Assembly (NCBI RefSeq): GCF_032852305.1
Contig: NZ_CP136594.1
Location: forward strand, 2,331,501-2,395,500
Reading direction: 5' to 3'
Source of the DNA: Parasphingorhabdus sp. SCSIO 66989
GTDB lineage: Bacteria > Pseudomonadota > Alphaproteobacteria > Sphingomonadales > Sphingomonadaceae
Length of the DNA: 64,000 nucleotides
The notes below the pieces were generated by a model that searched no databases, was not told where the DNA came from, and saw only the letters and a list, made by a program, of their open reading frames with translations. Position numbers and translations under genes: made by a program. Shown here piece by piece: positions 1-9,778 of this stretch (within the stretch, counting starts at the first letter, position 1; every line of letters starts with the position of its first letter).

Positions 1-162
1 GATCGCACGACGCGCAGCTTCGATCTGGCGGGCGGTGATACGCTCGGGCTCCAGAGCCTTAAGGCCATAGGAACCAAAGTTCAGCGTGGTGCCGCCGGGA
101 GCATTGCCCTTGATCTTGCCTTTAAAGGCCTTGCGGTATTTTGTTTTCTTCGGTTGCAGCAT
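1..162 (-). CDS. rplP: 50S ribosomal protein L16 (partial, 5' part)
   Basis: uL16 of the large ribosomal subunit, which lines the A-site region and binds 23S rRNA. Only the first 54 codons are present; the protein opens [16 protein letters not shown] and keeps the family's basic, Gly-rich N-terminus, and the reading frame stays open to the left edge. The ATG at 162 is the usual L16 start. It follows rpsC in the standard S10-operon order on the same strand, after a 33-bp spacer, so it is co-transcribed with the upstream ribosomal genes. Confidence 0.96.
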   Translation of the reverse strand, partial: MLQPKKTKYRKAFKGKIKGNAPGGTTLNFGSYGLKALEPERITARQIEAARRAI

Positions 163-195
163 GATGCTTTATCCTAAAATCTAAACAGCCGTCGC

Positions 196-891
196 TCAGC
201 GCGCCGGACGCACACCGGAGGTCTGCGCCTCCATCATCAGACGATCCTGCGCCATCGGGTCATGGCCCAGAATTTCGCCTTTGAAGATCCAGACCTTGAT
301 GCCGATGATGCCATAAGCGGTCAGCGCTTCTGACTCGGCATAGTCAACATTGGCACGCAGTGTGTGCAGCGGCACACGGCCTTCACGATACCATTCTACG
401 CGGGCGATTTCCGCACCGCCCAGACGACCACCACAGGTGATCTTGATACCCTCTGCGCCAAGACGCAGCGCCGACTGCACCGCGCGCTTCATCGCACGAC
501 GGAAAGCAACGCGACGGATCAGCTGGTCACCAATGCCCTGTGCAACGAGCTTCGCGTCAACTTCCGGCTTGCGGATTTCGACGATGTTCAGCTTCACTTC
601 GCTGTCGGTCATGGTGCTGAGCTTCTTGGTCAGCTTCTCAATGTCCGCACCCTTCTTGCCGATGATAACACCGGGGCGGGCAGCATAGATGGACACGCGG
701 CACAGCTTGGCCGGACGCTCGATCACCACCTTCGAGATCGCTGCCTGGGGCAGGTTCTTGATGATGTAGTTGCGGATCGTGATGTCTTCCTTGAGCAGTT
801 GCGCATAGTCAGCACCTTCGGCATACCAGCGGCTGTCCCAGGTACGGTTGATCTGCAGACGCAGGCCTATCGGATTACTCTTCTGACCCAT
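196..891 (-). CDS. rpsC: 30S ribosomal protein S3
   Basis: uS3, part of the mRNA entry channel of the small subunit. The protein has 231 residues, the normal alphaproteobacterial size. The N-terminus [13 protein letters not shown] is diagnostic, and a KH-domain loop GVIIGKKG lies near residues 74-81. The C-terminal S3 domain includes [21 protein letters not shown]. It is separated from rplV by 3 bp and sits upstream of rplP, as in the conserved S10 operon, so translation is probably coupled. Confidence 0.98.
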   Translation of the reverse strand: MGQKSNPIGLRLQINRTWDSRWYAEGADYAQLLKEDITIRNYIIKNLPQAAISKVVIERPAKLCRVSIYAARPGVIIGKKGADIEKLTKKLSTMTDSEVKLNIVEIRKPEVDAKLVAQGIGDQLIRRVAFRRAMKRAVQSALRLGAEGIKITCGGRLGGAEIARVEWYREGRVPLHTLRANVDYAESEALTAYGIIGIKVWIFKGEILGHDPMAQDRLMMEAQTSGVRPAR

Positions 892-894
892 GGC

Positions 895-1278
895 TTACGC
901 CTCCTCTTCATCATGCTCGCGCACAACGATGCGCAGGCGGCTGAATGGCTTCAAAATGCGGCTCGAACGACCACGCGCACGGGTTGTGAAGCGCTTCATG
1001 GTGATCGACTTGCCGACACTGGCTTCCGATACGACCAGCGCATCGACGTCCAGATTGTGGTTGTTCTCGGCATTGGCGATGGCCGAGGCCAGAACCTTGC
1101 GTGCATCAACCGCCATGGCTTTTTTCGAGAAAGAGAGGATGTTCATCGCCTCTTCCGCTTTCTTGCCACGGATCAGCTGCGCCACCAGATTCAGCTTCTG
1201 CGCCGAACCGCGAATGGAGTTGCCGACAGCAAGCGCTTCACGCTCGCCAACCCGGCGGGGTGCAGATTGCTTGCCCAT
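895..1278 (-). CDS. rplV: 50S ribosomal protein L22
   Basis: uL22, whose long beta-hairpin reaches the nascent-peptide exit tunnel. The protein has 127 residues. The motif VDEASVGKS typical of the hairpin base appears here as [10 protein letters not shown], followed by the basic hairpin [16 protein letters not shown] near residues 95-112. The start ATG shares its A with the last base of the rpsS stop codon (TAATG), a one-base overlap that indicates translational coupling within the S10 operon. Confidence 0.98.
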   Translation of the reverse strand: MGKQSAPRRVGEREALAVGNSIRGSAQKLNLVAQLIRGKKAEEAMNILSFSKKAMAVDARKVLASAIANAENNHNLDVDALVVSEASVGKSITMKRFTTRARGRSSRILKPFSRLRIVVREHDEEEA

Positions 1279-1553
1279 TATTTCTTGCCCTTCTTGTCTG
1301 CGGCGTGGCCGTAGTAAGTGCGCGTTGGAGCGAACTCACCCAGCTTGTGGCCCACCATGTCTTCGTTCACGGAGACCGGAACGAATTTGTGGCCATTATA
1401 GACATTGAACGTCAGGCCAACGAACTGCGGCAATACGGTTGACCGGCGCGACCAGGTCTTGATCGGAGCGCGGCCGCCATTTTCCTGAGCTTCTTCGGCC
1501 TTTTTCAGCAGGCTAAGCTCGACAAATGGTCCTTTCCAGACGGAACGTGCCAT
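1278..1553 (-). CDS. rpsS: 30S ribosomal protein S19
   Basis: uS19 of the small-subunit head, which contacts S13 and 16S rRNA near the A-site tRNA. The protein is 91 residues with the N-terminus [12 protein letters not shown] and the central signature [14 protein letters not shown]. The family's [13 protein letters not shown] motif follows near residue 67. It lies 3 bp downstream of rplB and overlaps rplV by one base, the expected S10-operon arrangement. Confidence 0.98.
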   Translation of the reverse strand: MARSVWKGPFVELSLLKKAEEAQENGGRAPIKTWSRRSTVLPQFVGLTFNVYNGHKFVPVSVNEDMVGHKLGEFAPTRTYYGHAADKKGKK

Positions 1554-1556
1554 GAC

Positions 1557-2393
1557 TTACCTCTTCTTCTTCGCGTGACGCGACCGGATGATCATCTTGT
1601 CGGTCTGTTTGTTCTTGCGGGTACGAGCACCCTTGGTCGGCTTGCCCCATGGGGTCACCGGATGTCGGCCACCCGAGGTACGGCCCTCACCACCACCATG
1701 CGGGTGATCGACCGGGTTTTTTGCAACACCACGGGTCAGCGGACGACGGCCCTTCCAGCGGGTGCGGCCAGCCTTGGCAAAGGTCTGGTTGGCATTGTCC
1801 GGATTGGACACGGCGCCAACAGTGCCCATGCACTCGCCACGAATGTAACGCTGCTCACCCGAATTCAGGCGAACGATGACCATGCCGCGGTCACGACCGA
1901 CCAGCTGCGCATAGGTACCGGCTGCGCGGGCGATCTGACCGCCCTTGCCCGGCTTCATCTCGATATTGTGGATGATGGTGCCAACCGGCATCTGGCTCAG
2001 CTTCATCGCATTGCCAGGCTTCACATCAACCTTTTCACCGGCGATGACAGTATCACCAACAGCCAGACGCTGCGGCGCGAGAATGTAAGCAAGCTCGCCA
2101 TCCTCATATTTGATCAGCGCGATGAAAGCCGAACGGTTGGGGTCATATTCCAGACGCTCAACGGTTCCGGCAACGTCGAACTTGCGACGCTTGAAATCCA
2201 CCTTGCGGTATTTCTGCTTGTGACCGCCGGCAATGCCGCGCGAGGTCACATGACCTTTGTTGTTGCGGCCACCGGTCTTGCGCTTGCCTTCGACCAGCGC
2301 CTTGACGGGAGACCCTTTCCAGAGGTCGCTCTTGTCGACGAGCACAAGGCCGCGACGGGCCGGGCTGGTCGGGTTATATGTCTTGAGTGCCAT
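1557..2393 (-). CDS. rplB: 50S ribosomal protein L2
   Basis: uL2, a core large-subunit protein next to the peptidyl-transferase centre. It has 278 residues and opens [15 protein letters not shown]. The C-terminal catalytic-centre loop reads [20 protein letters not shown], which includes the conserved histidine implicated in peptidyl transfer. It sits between rplW and rpsS in the normal order with a 19-bp gap to rplW. Confidence 0.99.
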   Translation of the reverse strand: MALKTYNPTSPARRGLVLVDKSDLWKGSPVKALVEGKRKTGGRNNKGHVTSRGIAGGHKQKYRKVDFKRRKFDVAGTVERLEYDPNRSAFIALIKYEDGELAYILAPQRLAVGDTVIAGEKVDVKPGNAMKLSQMPVGTIIHNIEMKPGKGGQIARAAGTYAQLVGRDRGMVIVRLNSGEQRYIRGECMGTVGAVSNPDNANQTFAKAGRTRWKGRRPLTRGVAKNPVDHPHGGGEGRTSGGRHPVTPWGKPTKGARTRKNKQTDKMIIRSRHAKKKR

Positions 2394-2412
2394 TTTTCCT
2401 GTCCGTCCTGTC

Positions 2413-2721
2413 TTATACGCCGGTGGTCACGTCGATGGACTGACCTTCGGCCAGTGTGACGATGGCTTTTTTGATGTCGGAGCGGCGATAAGGGCGACCG
2501 CGCCAGCGCTTGGACTTGCCCTTTTGCACGATGGTGTTCACGCCGGTCACTTTGACGTCGAACAGAGCTTCAACAGCCGCTTTGATCTCCGGCTTGGTTG
2601 CGCTGTTGGCAACCTTGAAGACCACAGCATTGTTTTCACTGAGCAGTGTCGACTTTTCCGTGATGTGCGGCGCAACGATCACGTCATAATGACGGGCATC
2701 GATATTTGCTTTTTTAGCCAT
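2413..2721 (-). CDS. rplW: 50S ribosomal protein L23
   Basis: uL23, at the tunnel exit where trigger factor and SRP dock. The chosen start is the ATG at 2721, giving 102 residues beginning [15 protein letters not shown]; a longer reading from 2745 would only add residues inside rplD. The start codon overlaps the end of rplD by 8 bp (ATGGCTAA holds both the start and the rplD stop), which indicates translational coupling. Family motifs include PHITEKST near the N-terminus and [10 protein letters not shown] near residue 75. Confidence 0.96.
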   Translation of the reverse strand: MAKKANIDARHYDVIVAPHITEKSTLLSENNAVVFKVANSATKPEIKAAVEALFDVKVTGVNTIVQKGKSKRWRGRPYRRSDIKKAIVTLAEGQSIDVTTGV

Positions 2722-3352
2722 TGAAACGCGCCTCCAGCTTTTCAACCGCTGCGCGCGTCAGCACCAGCGTATCGTGTTTCATGATGTCATAGACATTGGC
2801 ACCCATGGCCGGCAGGCTGTTCAAGCCAACCAGATTGGACGATGCTTTCTGGAAGCCTTCGGCTACCGCATCACCGTCAATCACCAGAGCGGTCTTGCCC
2901 AGACCCAGCTTGTCGAGATTGCCCTTGAGCGCCTGCGTCTTGGCTTCTTTCAGCTCGAGACTGTCAACAACGATCAGATTGTCGTTCTTGGCCTTGTCTG
3001 ACAGCGCCATTTTGAGGCCGAGAGCACGGATCTTCTTGTTCAGCGACTGCTCAAAGTCACGCTTGCGCGGACCATGGGCCTTACCACCGCCGATAAAGAT
3101 CGGAGCACGACGGTCACCATGACGGGCGGTACCACCACCTTTTTGACGACCGAACTTCTTGCCGGTGCGGGCAACATCGGAACGCTCACGCGCAGCACGC
3201 GCGGTGCCACGGCGATTTTCCAGCTGCCAGGTGACGACGCGGTGCAGAATGTCTGCGCGCGGCTCGACACCGAAGACATCGTCATTCAGCTCGATATCGG
3301 CTTTCGCGCCGGTGGGCGCTTTGCCTTCCAGGGCTTTTACCTTGATCTTCAT
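2714..3352 (-). CDS. rplD: 50S ribosomal protein L4
   Basis: uL4, a large-subunit protein with an extended loop into the exit tunnel; in Escherichia coli it also represses the S10 operon. The protein has 212 residues. The tunnel-loop region contains the motif [20 protein letters not shown] near residues 65-85, and the C-terminal globular domain ends KLEARFNG. It is 6 bp downstream of rplC. Whether autoregulation by L4 operates here cannot be read from the sequence. Confidence 0.98.
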   Translation of the reverse strand: MKIKVKALEGKAPTGAKADIELNDDVFGVEPRADILHRVVTWQLENRRGTARAARERSDVARTGKKFGRQKGGGTARHGDRRAPIFIGGGKAHGPRKRDFEQSLNKKIRALGLKMALSDKAKNDNLIVVDSLELKEAKTQALKGNLDKLGLGKTALVIDGDAVAEGFQKASSNLVGLNSLPAMGANVYDIMKHDTLVLTRAAVEKLEARFNG

Positions 3353-3358
3353 TGTGCC

Positions 3359-4150
3359 TTACCCTTCCTGGCCGTCAGTGGCTTCAGGAGCCGGTGCAGC
3401 CTCCGCAGGCGTATCCGCTGCCTCTGCTACTGTTTCTTCTGCCGGAGCCTCTTCAGCCGGAGCCGCTTCCTTGGCGACTTCGACAAGTGCTGCCGGATAA
3501 GGGGCATCATCAGGACGTGCGACCTTAACGGCATCACGAACCATGAGCCAGCCACCCTTGGAACCGGGGACCGAACCCTTGACGAAAATCAGACCACGGG
3601 TTTCGTCGGTGCGCACAACTTCCAGATTCTGCTGGGTGCGCTGACGGTCACCCATCTGACCGGCCATTTTCTTGTTCTTGAACACCTTACCCGGATCCTG
3701 ACGGTTACCCGTCGAACCGTGCGAACGGTGAGAGAGCGAAACACCATGGGTGGCGCGCAGACCACCAAAGCCCCAACGCTTCATGGCACCGGCAAAACCC
3801 TTACCCTGGGTGTGGCCGGTAATGTCGACCAGCTGGCCAGCGACATAGTGGTTGGCGGAAAGCTCTGCACCTACGTCGAGAATGGCATCATCAGCGACGC
3901 GGAATTCCGCAACGCGCTGTTTGGGAGCAACTTCTGCCTTGGCGAAATGCTCACGCTGGGGCTTGTTGACGTTTTTCGGCTTAGCCGCGCCTGCACCCAG
4001 CTGCACCGCGACATAGCCGTCACGGTCAGAATTACGAACCGAAACAACCTGACAACCTTCCAGCGACAGCACGGTCACGGGAACGTGACGACCGTCATCC
4101 TGGAAAAGCCGTGTCATTCCGACTTTTTTTGCGATCACACCTGTGCGCAT
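3359..4150 (-). CDS. rplC: 50S ribosomal protein L3 with acidic C-terminal extension
   Basis: uL3, an early assembly protein near the peptidyl-transferase centre. The protein has 263 residues and opens [16 protein letters not shown]. The glutamine-methylation motif region [20 protein letters not shown] lies near residues 150-170. After the conserved fold ends near residue 215, about 45 residues rich in Ala, Glu and Pro follow, a low-complexity acidic tail absent from the 209-residue E. coli protein. Unlike the tight spacing elsewhere in the operon, 247 bp separate it from rpsJ. Confidence 0.97.
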   Translation of the reverse strand: MRTGVIAKKVGMTRLFQDDGRHVPVTVLSLEGCQVVSVRNSDRDGYVAVQLGAGAAKPKNVNKPQREHFAKAEVAPKQRVAEFRVADDAILDVGAELSANHYVAGQLVDITGHTQGKGFAGAMKRWGFGGLRATHGVSLSHRSHGSTGNRQDPGKVFKNKKMAGQMGDRQRTQQNLEVVRTDETRGLIFVKGSVPGSKGGWLMVRDAVKVARPDDAPYPAALVEVAKEAAPAEEAPAEETVAEAADTPAEAAPAPEATDGQEG

Positions 4151-4397
4151 GATCAGTCTCCTTACAGAGGCCCATCACAAACGATGCGACGGGCGTGACA
4201 ATATTTGGCTGATCCGAAAACCAACCGGCGATCATGGCCCTATATTTTATGAGTGCCCCGCCCGGGCCATGGCCGCACCCGAAAGATGCGGAAAAGACGG
4301 GGGACTCAGCCCGGCTTGCCATAAGGCTTCCGGCGGTATCCCAATTTCATGTCCAGCCAAGCTGAACCGCCCGGATCAGGAGCCGGGCATCACTGGC
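4151..4397 (-). other. Long rpsJ-rplC spacer
   Basis: This 247-bp spacer lies inside an otherwise compact ribosomal operon. No open frame with ribosomal-protein character was seen in either strand. It contains a GC-rich palindromic core around GGCCATGGCC near 4264-4275. It could hold an extra promoter, a processing site or an attenuator for rplC onward; the sequence alone does not decide. Confidence 0.4.
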
Positions 4398-4709
4398 TTA
4401 GGCCAGCTTGATCTCTACGTTTACGCCAGCAGCGAGATCGAGCTTCATCAGCGCGTCGACCGTCTGCGGTGTCGGCTGAACGATATCGAGCAGCCTTTTA
4501 TATGTGCGAACCTCAAATTGCTCACGCGACTTTTTGTCGATGTGCGGACCGCGGTTCACGGTAAATTTCTCAATGCGCGTCGGCAGTGGAATCGGACCAC
4601 GGATGAGCGCGCCGGTGCGGCGTGCGGTATCCGCAATATCGCCTGTCGCCTGATCGAGAACGCGATGATCAAATGCCTTAAGGCGAATACGAATATTCTG
4701 TGTTTCCAT
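4398..4709 (-). CDS. rpsJ: 30S ribosomal protein S10
   Basis: uS10 (also NusE, a transcription antitermination factor that binds NusB and links to NusG). The ATG at 4709 gives 103 residues opening [16 protein letters not shown], the normal length and start for this family; an upstream ATG would add 18 unrelated residues. The loop signature [19 protein letters not shown] lies near residues 37-56. It follows the tuf terminator, so it probably has its own promoter between 4710 and 4842. Confidence 0.97.
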   Translation of the reverse strand: METQNIRIRLKAFDHRVLDQATGDIADTARRTGALIRGPIPLPTRIEKFTVNRGPHIDKKSREQFEVRTYKRLLDIVQPTPQTVDALMKLDLAAGVNVEIKLA

Positions 4710-4842
4710 AATTCCAACTACCGATGCGAAAGAGCCCACCTTCGTTGAAACTTCGGCGGGCAAGTCCGCTTCAGTCTCTCAAAAGGCACCAAAACTAAAA
4801 TTGCTTAATCCGCCGAAGCTCCGGATGGAGCGAAGGAGGACC

Positions 4843-4885
4843 AAAAACAAACCGCCCTGTAAAACCCGATGGGAGAACAGGGCGG
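4843..4885 (-). terminator. Rho-independent terminator after tuf
   Basis: Read on the minus strand, arms CCGCCCTGT (4885-4877) and ACAGGGCGG (4860-4852) pair perfectly over 9 bp around a 16-base loop. They are followed by TTTGTTTTTGG. This is a classic GC stem with a U-rich tail placed 55 bp after the tuf stop codon, and it separates the str operon from rpsJ and the S10 operon. Confidence 0.88.
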
Positions 4886-4939
4886 CCTGCTTAAATTTGT
4901 GTGCCGCGAATCAATCTTCGCAGCGGTGAAGCGCCTATA

Positions 4940-6130
4940 TTACGCTTTGATGGTGCTGACAACCCCAGAACCAACAGTCCGGCCACCTTCGCGGATAGCG
5001 AAGCGCAGACCCTGGTCCATAGCGATCGGTGCGATCAGCTTCACGCCGATGGTGACATTGTCGCCAGGCATGACCATCTCGGTGCCATCGGGAAGGATAA
5101 CTTCACCGGTGACGTCCGTGGTGCGGAAGTAGAACTGCGGACGATAGTTGGCGAAGAACGGCGTGTGACGGCCACCTTCGTCTTTCGACAGCACATAAAC
5201 TTCTGCGTCGAATTCGGTGTGCGGGGTAACAGAACCCGGCTTACACAGAACCTGACCACGCTCAACTTCCTCACGGCCGATGCCGCGGATCAGAGCGCCG
5301 ATATTGTCGCCAGCTTCACCGCGATCCAGCAGCTTGCGGAACATTTCAACACCGGTAACGGTGGTCTTCTGGGTTTCCTTGATGCCAACGATTTCAACTT
5401 CGTCGCCAACATTGATAACACCGGTTTCAACACGGCCGGTAACAACGGTACCACGACCAGAGATCGAGAACACGTCCTCAACCGGCATCAGGAAGTCCTG
5501 ATCAACCGGACGATCCGGCTGCGGGATGAAGTCGTCAACGGCAGCCATCAGCTCAAGGATCTTTTCCTTGCCAATATTGTCGTCACGGCCTTCCAGAGCG
5601 GCCAGAGCCGAACCAGCGATGATAGGAATATCATCACCCGGGAAGTCATATTCGCTGAGCAGTTCACGAACTTCGAGCTCAACCAGCTCAAGCAGTTCTT
5701 CATCGTCAACCTGGTCAACCTTGTTGAGGAAGACAACCATCGCCGGAACGCCAACCTGACGAGCAAGCAGAATGTGCTCTTTGGTCTGCGGCATCGGGCC
5801 GTCAGCAGCGTTAACAACCAGGATAGCGCCGTCCATCTGCGCCGCACCGGTGATCATGTTCTTAACATAGTCAGCGTGACCCGGGCAGTCGACGTGCGCA
5901 TAGTGGCGGTTGTCGGTTTCATACTCAACGTGTGCGGTCGAGATGGTGATGCCGCGCTCACGCTCTTCCGGTGCCTTGTCGATGTTAGCGAAGTCAACGG
6001 CTTCACCACCGCCTACTTCTGCCAGCACCTTGGTGATTGCTGCAGTCAATGTGGTCTTACCATGGTCAACGTGACCGATGGTGCCGACGTTCACGTGCGG
6101 TTTCGTCCGCTCAAACTTTGCTTTTGCCAT
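4940..6130 (-). CDS. tuf: Elongation factor Tu
   Basis: GTPase that delivers aminoacyl-tRNA to the ribosomal A site. The protein has 396 residues, full length. G1 is GHVDHGKT at residues 19-26; the switch-[14 protein letters not shown] and SAL motifs follow. The C-terminal domain ends [14 protein letters not shown]. It lies downstream of fusA after a 155-bp spacer with a clear inverted repeat. Only one copy is seen in this window; a second tuf elsewhere cannot be excluded. Confidence 0.99.
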   Translation of the reverse strand: MAKAKFERTKPHVNVGTIGHVDHGKTTLTAAITKVLAEVGGGEAVDFANIDKAPEERERGITISTAHVEYETDNRHYAHVDCPGHADYVKNMITGAAQMDGAILVVNAADGPMPQTKEHILLARQVGVPAMVVFLNKVDQVDDEELLELVELEVRELLSEYDFPGDDIPIIAGSALAALEGRDDNIGKEKILELMAAVDDFIPQPDRPVDQDFLMPVEDVFSISGRGTVVTGRVETGVINVGDEVEIVGIKETQKTTVTGVEMFRKLLDRGEAGDNIGALIRGIGREEVERGQVLCKPGSVTPHTEFDAEVYVLSKDEGGRHTPFFANYRPQFYFRTTDVTGEVILPDGTEMVMPGDNVTIGVKLIAPIAMDQGLRFAIREGGRTVGSGVVSTIKA

Positions 6131-6160
6131 TTTTTCCTACCTTCACAATTTACTATCACC

Positions 6161-6194
6161 GGATAGTCTGCGCGGCGCTTTGGCGAGACTATCC
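6161..6194 (-). promoter_or_regulatory. Inverted repeat in the tuf leader
   Basis: Perfect 9-bp arms GGATAGTCT and AGACTATCC are separated by 16 bases, 31-64 bp upstream of the tuf start. A TTGACA hexamer on the same strand (6205-6200) lies next to the distal arm. No convincing -10 hexamer stands at the right distance, so the hairpin may be an RNA leader structure or an operator overlapping a fusA-tuf promoter. Confidence 0.45.
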
Positions 6195-6285
6195 CAATCT
6201 GTCAACACCCAATGAATTGCTTATGCCGAACAAAAACGGCGAACCGGCAATTCAACAAGAGAGCGCCTGTATTAAAATCAGCCGA

Positions 6286-8379
6286 TTAGGCCATCTTCGC
6301 CGTCAGTTCCTCGGCAACATTATTCGGCACTTCCTCATAGTGAGAGAATTGCATCGAATATTGCGCGCGGCCCTGGGTGAATGAACGCAGCTCATTCACA
6401 TAGCCGAACATATTGGCCAGCGGGACCATGGCATCGACAATCTGCGCGTTGCCGCGCGTATCGGTGCCCTGAATCTGACCACGACGGGAATTAAGGTCAC
6501 CGATCACGTCACCCAGATAATCTTCCGGGGTGGTGATCTCAACCTTCATGACCGGCTCAAGCAGCTTGATCTTCGATTTCTGCGCCGCTTCACGCATTGC
6601 AGCGCGACCGGCGATCTCAAAGGCCAGAGCCGAGGAGTCAACGTCATGATAGGCGCCGTCATAGAGGCGAATATCAAAGTCGATGATCGGGAAGCCGATA
6701 AGCGCGCCGGTTTCGGCGGTCTCGCGCATACCCTTTTCAACGGCCGGGATATATTCCTTGGGAATATTACCGCCCTTGATCTCGTCATTAAAGGTGATGC
6801 CACTGCCGCGCTCGCCCGGAGTAACCTCGAACTTGACGCGGGCAAACTGACCTGAACCACCCGACTGTTTCTTATGGGTGTAGTCAATGTCAGCCGGATT
6901 GGTCAGCGATTCACGATAAGCCACCTGCGGCGCACCGACATTCGCTTCCACCTTGAATTCGCGTTTCATACGGTCGACCAGAATGTCGAGGTGAAGCTCG
7001 CCCATGCCCTTGATGATCGTCTGACCCGATTCATGGTCAGTCGAAACACGGAAAGACGGATCCTCGGCAGCCAGGCGATTAAGGGCAATACCCATTTTCT
7101 CCTGGTCAGCCTTGGTCTTGGGCTCAACCGACAGCTCGATAACCGGCTCAGGGAATTCCATACGCTCCAGAATGACCGGATCGTTCGGTGCACACAGCGT
7201 GTCACCGGTGGTGGTTTCCTTCAGACCAGCAATAGCTACGATGTCGCCAGCATAAGCCTCTTCAATGTCTTCGCGGTTGTTCGAGTGCATCAGCAGCATA
7301 CGGCCGATTTTCTCGCGCTTGTCCTTCACCGAGTTCAGAACCGAACCCTTGGTAAGCTTGCCCGAATAGATGCGGGCAAAGGTCAGCGAGCCGACAAATG
7401 GGTCGTTCATGATCTTGAACGCCAGCGCAGCGAACGGCGCTTCGTCGTCAGACGGACGCTCTACTTCTTCGTCGCTATCGGGCAGAACACCCTTAATCGC
7501 GGGAACGTCGAGCGGGCTCGGCATATAGTCGACAACAGCGTCGAGCAGCGGCTGGACACCCTTGTTCTTAAACGCGCTACCACACAGCACCGGAACAAAT
7601 GCACGCTCCAGCGTACCCTTACGGATAAGACGCTTCAGCGTTGCAACGTCAGGCTCATTGCCTTCCAGATACGCTTCCATCACATCATCGTCCTGCTCAA
7701 CCGCAGTTTCGATGAGCTGTTCACGATACTCCGCAGCCTTGTCAGCCAGATCAGCCGGGATATCGACATAGTCGAACTTCGCGCCCAGCGCTTCGTCCTG
7801 CCAGACAATACCGCGATTGTTGACGAGATCGACTACGCCCTTGAGGTCGCTCTCTGCACCGATGGGGAGATACAGAACCAGCGGCGTCGCGCCGAGGCGC
7901 TCAACGATGGAATCTACGCAATAATAGAAGTCAGCGCCGGTACGGTCGAGCTTGTTGATGAAGCACATCCGCGGAACGCCATATTTGTCAGCCTGACGCC
8001 ATACAGTTTCAGACTGCGGCTCAACGCCGGCAACGCCATCAAAAACCGCTACCGCGCCGTCAAGCACACGCAGCGAACGCTCAACTTCAATGGTGAAGTC
8101 CACGTGACCCGGCGTGTCGATGATGTTGATGCGGTGCTCTGGGCCTTCGCCATCTTCGGCGCGCCAGAAAGTGGTCGTCGCAGCAGAGGTAATGGTAATA
8201 CCCCGCTCCTGCTCCTGCTCCATCCAGTCCATGGTCGCAGCGCCATCATGCACTTCGCCGATCTTATACGACTTACCGGTATAATAGAGAATACGCTCGG
8301 TCGTGGTGGTCTTACCGGCATCAATGTGCGCCATAATGCCGATATTGCGGTATTTTTCCAAAGGATGGCTGCGGGCCAT
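6286..8379 (-). CDS. fusA: Elongation factor G
   Basis: Translocase GTPase that moves tRNA and mRNA through the ribosome and helps recycle it. The protein has 697 residues, full length. The P-loop AHIDAGKT is at residues 17-24, with DTPGHVDF and NKLD motifs downstream, and domains II-V are intact to the end. It lies in the conserved str order after rpsG, with a 124-bp gap that holds a stem-loop (CAAAGGGG/CCCCTTTG). Confidence 0.99.
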   Translation of the reverse strand: MARSHPLEKYRNIGIMAHIDAGKTTTTERILYYTGKSYKIGEVHDGAATMDWMEQEQERGITITSAATTTFWRAEDGEGPEHRINIIDTPGHVDFTIEVERSLRVLDGAVAVFDGVAGVEPQSETVWRQADKYGVPRMCFINKLDRTGADFYYCVDSIVERLGATPLVLYLPIGAESDLKGVVDLVNNRGIVWQDEALGAKFDYVDIPADLADKAAEYREQLIETAVEQDDDVMEAYLEGNEPDVATLKRLIRKGTLERAFVPVLCGSAFKNKGVQPLLDAVVDYMPSPLDVPAIKGVLPDSDEEVERPSDDEAPFAALAFKIMNDPFVGSLTFARIYSGKLTKGSVLNSVKDKREKIGRMLLMHSNNREDIEEAYAGDIVAIAGLKETTTGDTLCAPNDPVILERMEFPEPVIELSVEPKTKADQEKMGIALNRLAAEDPSFRVSTDHESGQTIIKGMGELHLDILVDRMKREFKVEANVGAPQVAYRESLTNPADIDYTHKKQSGGSGQFARVKFEVTPGERGSGITFNDEIKGGNIPKEYIPAVEKGMRETAETGALIGFPIIDFDIRLYDGAYHDVDSSALAFEIAGRAAMREAAQKSKIKLLEPVMKVEITTPEDYLGDVIGDLNSRRGQIQGTDTRGNAQIVDAMVPLANMFGYVNELRSFTQGRAQYSMQFSHYEEVPNNVAEELTAKMA

Positions 8380-8446
8380 GGTCTTTACTCCAGGGGTATG
8401 CGCCTGAACCTCGGTTCAGACATGTCAAAATCGGGCGCGATATAGG

Positions 8447-8476
8447 CAAAGGGGCCAGTCTTGACCAGCCCCTTTG
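8447..8476 (-). other. Stem-loop in the rpsG-fusA spacer
   Basis: Eight-bp arms CAAAGGGG and CCCCTTTG enclose a 14-base loop between rpsG and fusA. There is no T-run on the minus strand, so it is more like an mRNA processing or stability element than a terminator. A smaller GAACCTCGGTTC hairpin lies nearby at 8406-8417. Confidence 0.5.
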
Positions 8477-8503
8477 TCCCATAAAATCACCCGGTCAAAA
8501 AGC

Positions 8504-8974
8504 TTACCAGCGATAGTGCGAGAAGGCACGGTTGGCTTCCGCCATTTTGTGCGTGTCTTCGCGCTTCTTCACTGCATTGCCACGGTTGTTCGATGCATCC
8601 ATCAGTTCACCCGACAGACGCGCCGCCATGGTGGTTTCGCTGCGGCCACGCGCAGCAGCAATCAGCCAGCGAATGGCGAGAGCCTGTGCACGCTCGGGAC
8701 GAACCTCAACCGGAACCTGATAGGTCGCACCACCAACACGGCGGGAGCGCACCTCGATACCCGGCTTCACATTGTTCAGGGCATCGTGGAACAGCTGCAG
8801 CGGATCGGTCTTTGCCTTGGCTTCCACCGAGTCCAGCGCGCCATAAACGATACGCTCTGCAACCGACTTTTTGCCATCCAGCATCAGGTTGTTCATGAAT
8901 TTGGAAAGAACCTGATCACCGAATTTGGGATCAGGAAGGATAACCCGCTTTTCGGGCCTACGACGACGTGCCAT
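8504..8974 (-). CDS. rpsG: 30S ribosomal protein S7
   Basis: uS7, primary assembly protein of the small-subunit head and repressor of str translation in E. coli. The protein has 156 residues and opens [10 protein letters not shown]. Conserved stretches [20 protein letters not shown] and [18 protein letters not shown] are present, and the C-terminus ends with the family's [14 protein letters not shown]-like tail ([14 protein letters not shown]). It follows rpsL by 28 bp. Confidence 0.99.
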   Translation of the reverse strand: MARRRRPEKRVILPDPKFGDQVLSKFMNNLMLDGKKSVAERIVYGALDSVEAKAKTDPLQLFHDALNNVKPGIEVRSRRVGGATYQVPVEVRPERAQALAIRWLIAAARGRSETTMAARLSGELMDASNNRGNAVKKREDTHKMAEANRAFSHYRW

Positions 8975-9002
8975 ATTCTAATACTCCTCGAAAAAGCGTG
9001 TC

Positions 9003-9374
9003 TTATTTAGGACGCTTGGCGCCATATTTGGAACGCGACTGCTTACGGTCTTTCACGCCCTGGGTATCCAGAACGCCGCGCAGTACGTGATAGCGCACAC
9101 CGGGAAGGTCGCGCACACGACCGCCACGGATCAGAACCACGCTGTGCTCCTGAAGGTTGTGGCCTTCGCCCGGAATATAGCTGATGACTTCACGGCTGTT
9201 GGTCAGGCGGACCTTGGCCACCTTACGCAGCGCCGAGTTCGGCTTTTTCGGAGTCGTTGTGTAGACACGGGTACAGACACCACGCTTTTGCGGGTTCTGA
9301 TCCATGGCTGGCACTTTCGATTTCGCCTTTTGCGGCGTCCGGCCCTTGCGGACCAGCTGATTAATCGTTGGCAT
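9003..9374 (-). CDS. rpsL: 30S ribosomal protein S12
   Basis: uS12, at the decoding centre; mutations in it give streptomycin resistance in many bacteria. The protein has 123 residues and opens [12 protein letters not shown]. The decoding loops [17 protein letters not shown] (near residues 40-57) and [13 protein letters not shown] (near 90-103) are wild-type-like. It is the first gene of the str operon, transcribed away from the TonB receptor at 9779, and its promoter must lie in 9375-9778. Confidence 0.99.
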   Translation of the reverse strand: MPTINQLVRKGRTPQKAKSKVPAMDQNPQKRGVCTRVYTTTPKKPNSALRKVAKVRLTNSREVISYIPGEGHNLQEHSVVLIRGGRVRDLPGVRYHVLRGVLDTQGVKDRKQSRSKYGAKRPK

Positions 9375-9513
9375 AAATGCTTCACCTTGTTATTCAAACG
9401 GTTACTCTGACAATGAGATACGTCGGACTGTCGCCAGTCCCGGCAGGAGGCTCCGCCTTTGGCCCTGCCCGCACCTCACATCATTGTGTGCCGATTTTCA
9501 TGTTTTCGCAGGC

Positions 9514-9530
9514 ATGCTGATAGTCAGCAT
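9514..9530. promoter_or_regulatory. Palindrome ATGCTG-N5-CAGCAT, copy 1
   Basis: ATGCTGATAGTCAGCAT, with perfect 7-bp arms around TAG. It has the same outer half-sites and total length as the palindrome at 9644-9660, 130 bp away. It is a candidate operator for a dimeric regulator. It could also be a small hairpin in a transcript. Confidence 0.5.
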
Positions 9531-9643
9531 TGCGGCGAAGCGCGGCCCTTAACCGGGAACGGCCGCGTGGTCAAGCGCTTTAGGGGACGCAAGTGACCAT
9601 ATTCTCTCGCAACTCTAGCAGATGTTACGCGACTGCGAAATAA

Positions 9644-9660
9644 ATGCTGCGTCGCAGCAT
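9644..9660. promoter_or_regulatory. Palindrome ATGCTG-N5-CAGCAT, copy 2
   Basis: ATGCTGCGTCGCAGCAT, with perfect 8-bp arms around a central T, 118 bp upstream of the TonB-receptor start. It matches copy 1 in 12 of 17 bases: all six bases of each half-site agree and the five central bases differ. That pattern is expected for a protein-binding site rather than a duplicated segment. Confidence 0.5.
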
Positions 9661-9778
9661 AATCGTAAGAAAAAATTTATCGCACCGTCACAGCAATCGC
9701 ATCGCCCTGTTACATTTCCGCCCCAATAGCCTCCGAAATGGTCGCAATACAGCATAACTCCATTTCAGGGGAAACATC

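Larger units (their letters stand above)
9375..9778. other. Divergent rpsL / TonB-receptor intergenic region
   Basis: A 404-bp non-coding stretch between divergently transcribed genes. It should hold the str-operon promoter and that of the receptor. Two 17-bp palindromes with the same half-site (9514-9530 and 9644-9660) are the clearest structure; no convincing -35/-10 pair was identified. The part from 9600 on is AT-richer, as expected for the receptor's promoter. Confidence 0.6.

Noticed and set aside
4901-6166. 421-residue plus-strand frame opposite tuf
   Set aside because: Tuf is certain on the minus strand, and the opposing frame is a by-product of its codon bias with no domain.
6175-6205. 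Sigma-70 promoter for tuf
   Set aside because: TTGACA is present but no reasonable -10 hexamer stands 16-18 bases downstream, so it is reported only as a candidate.
6874-8445. 523-residue plus-strand frame opposite fusA
   Set aside because: Same reason: the EF-G frame is complete with all GTPase motifs, and the opposing frame has no recognisable product.
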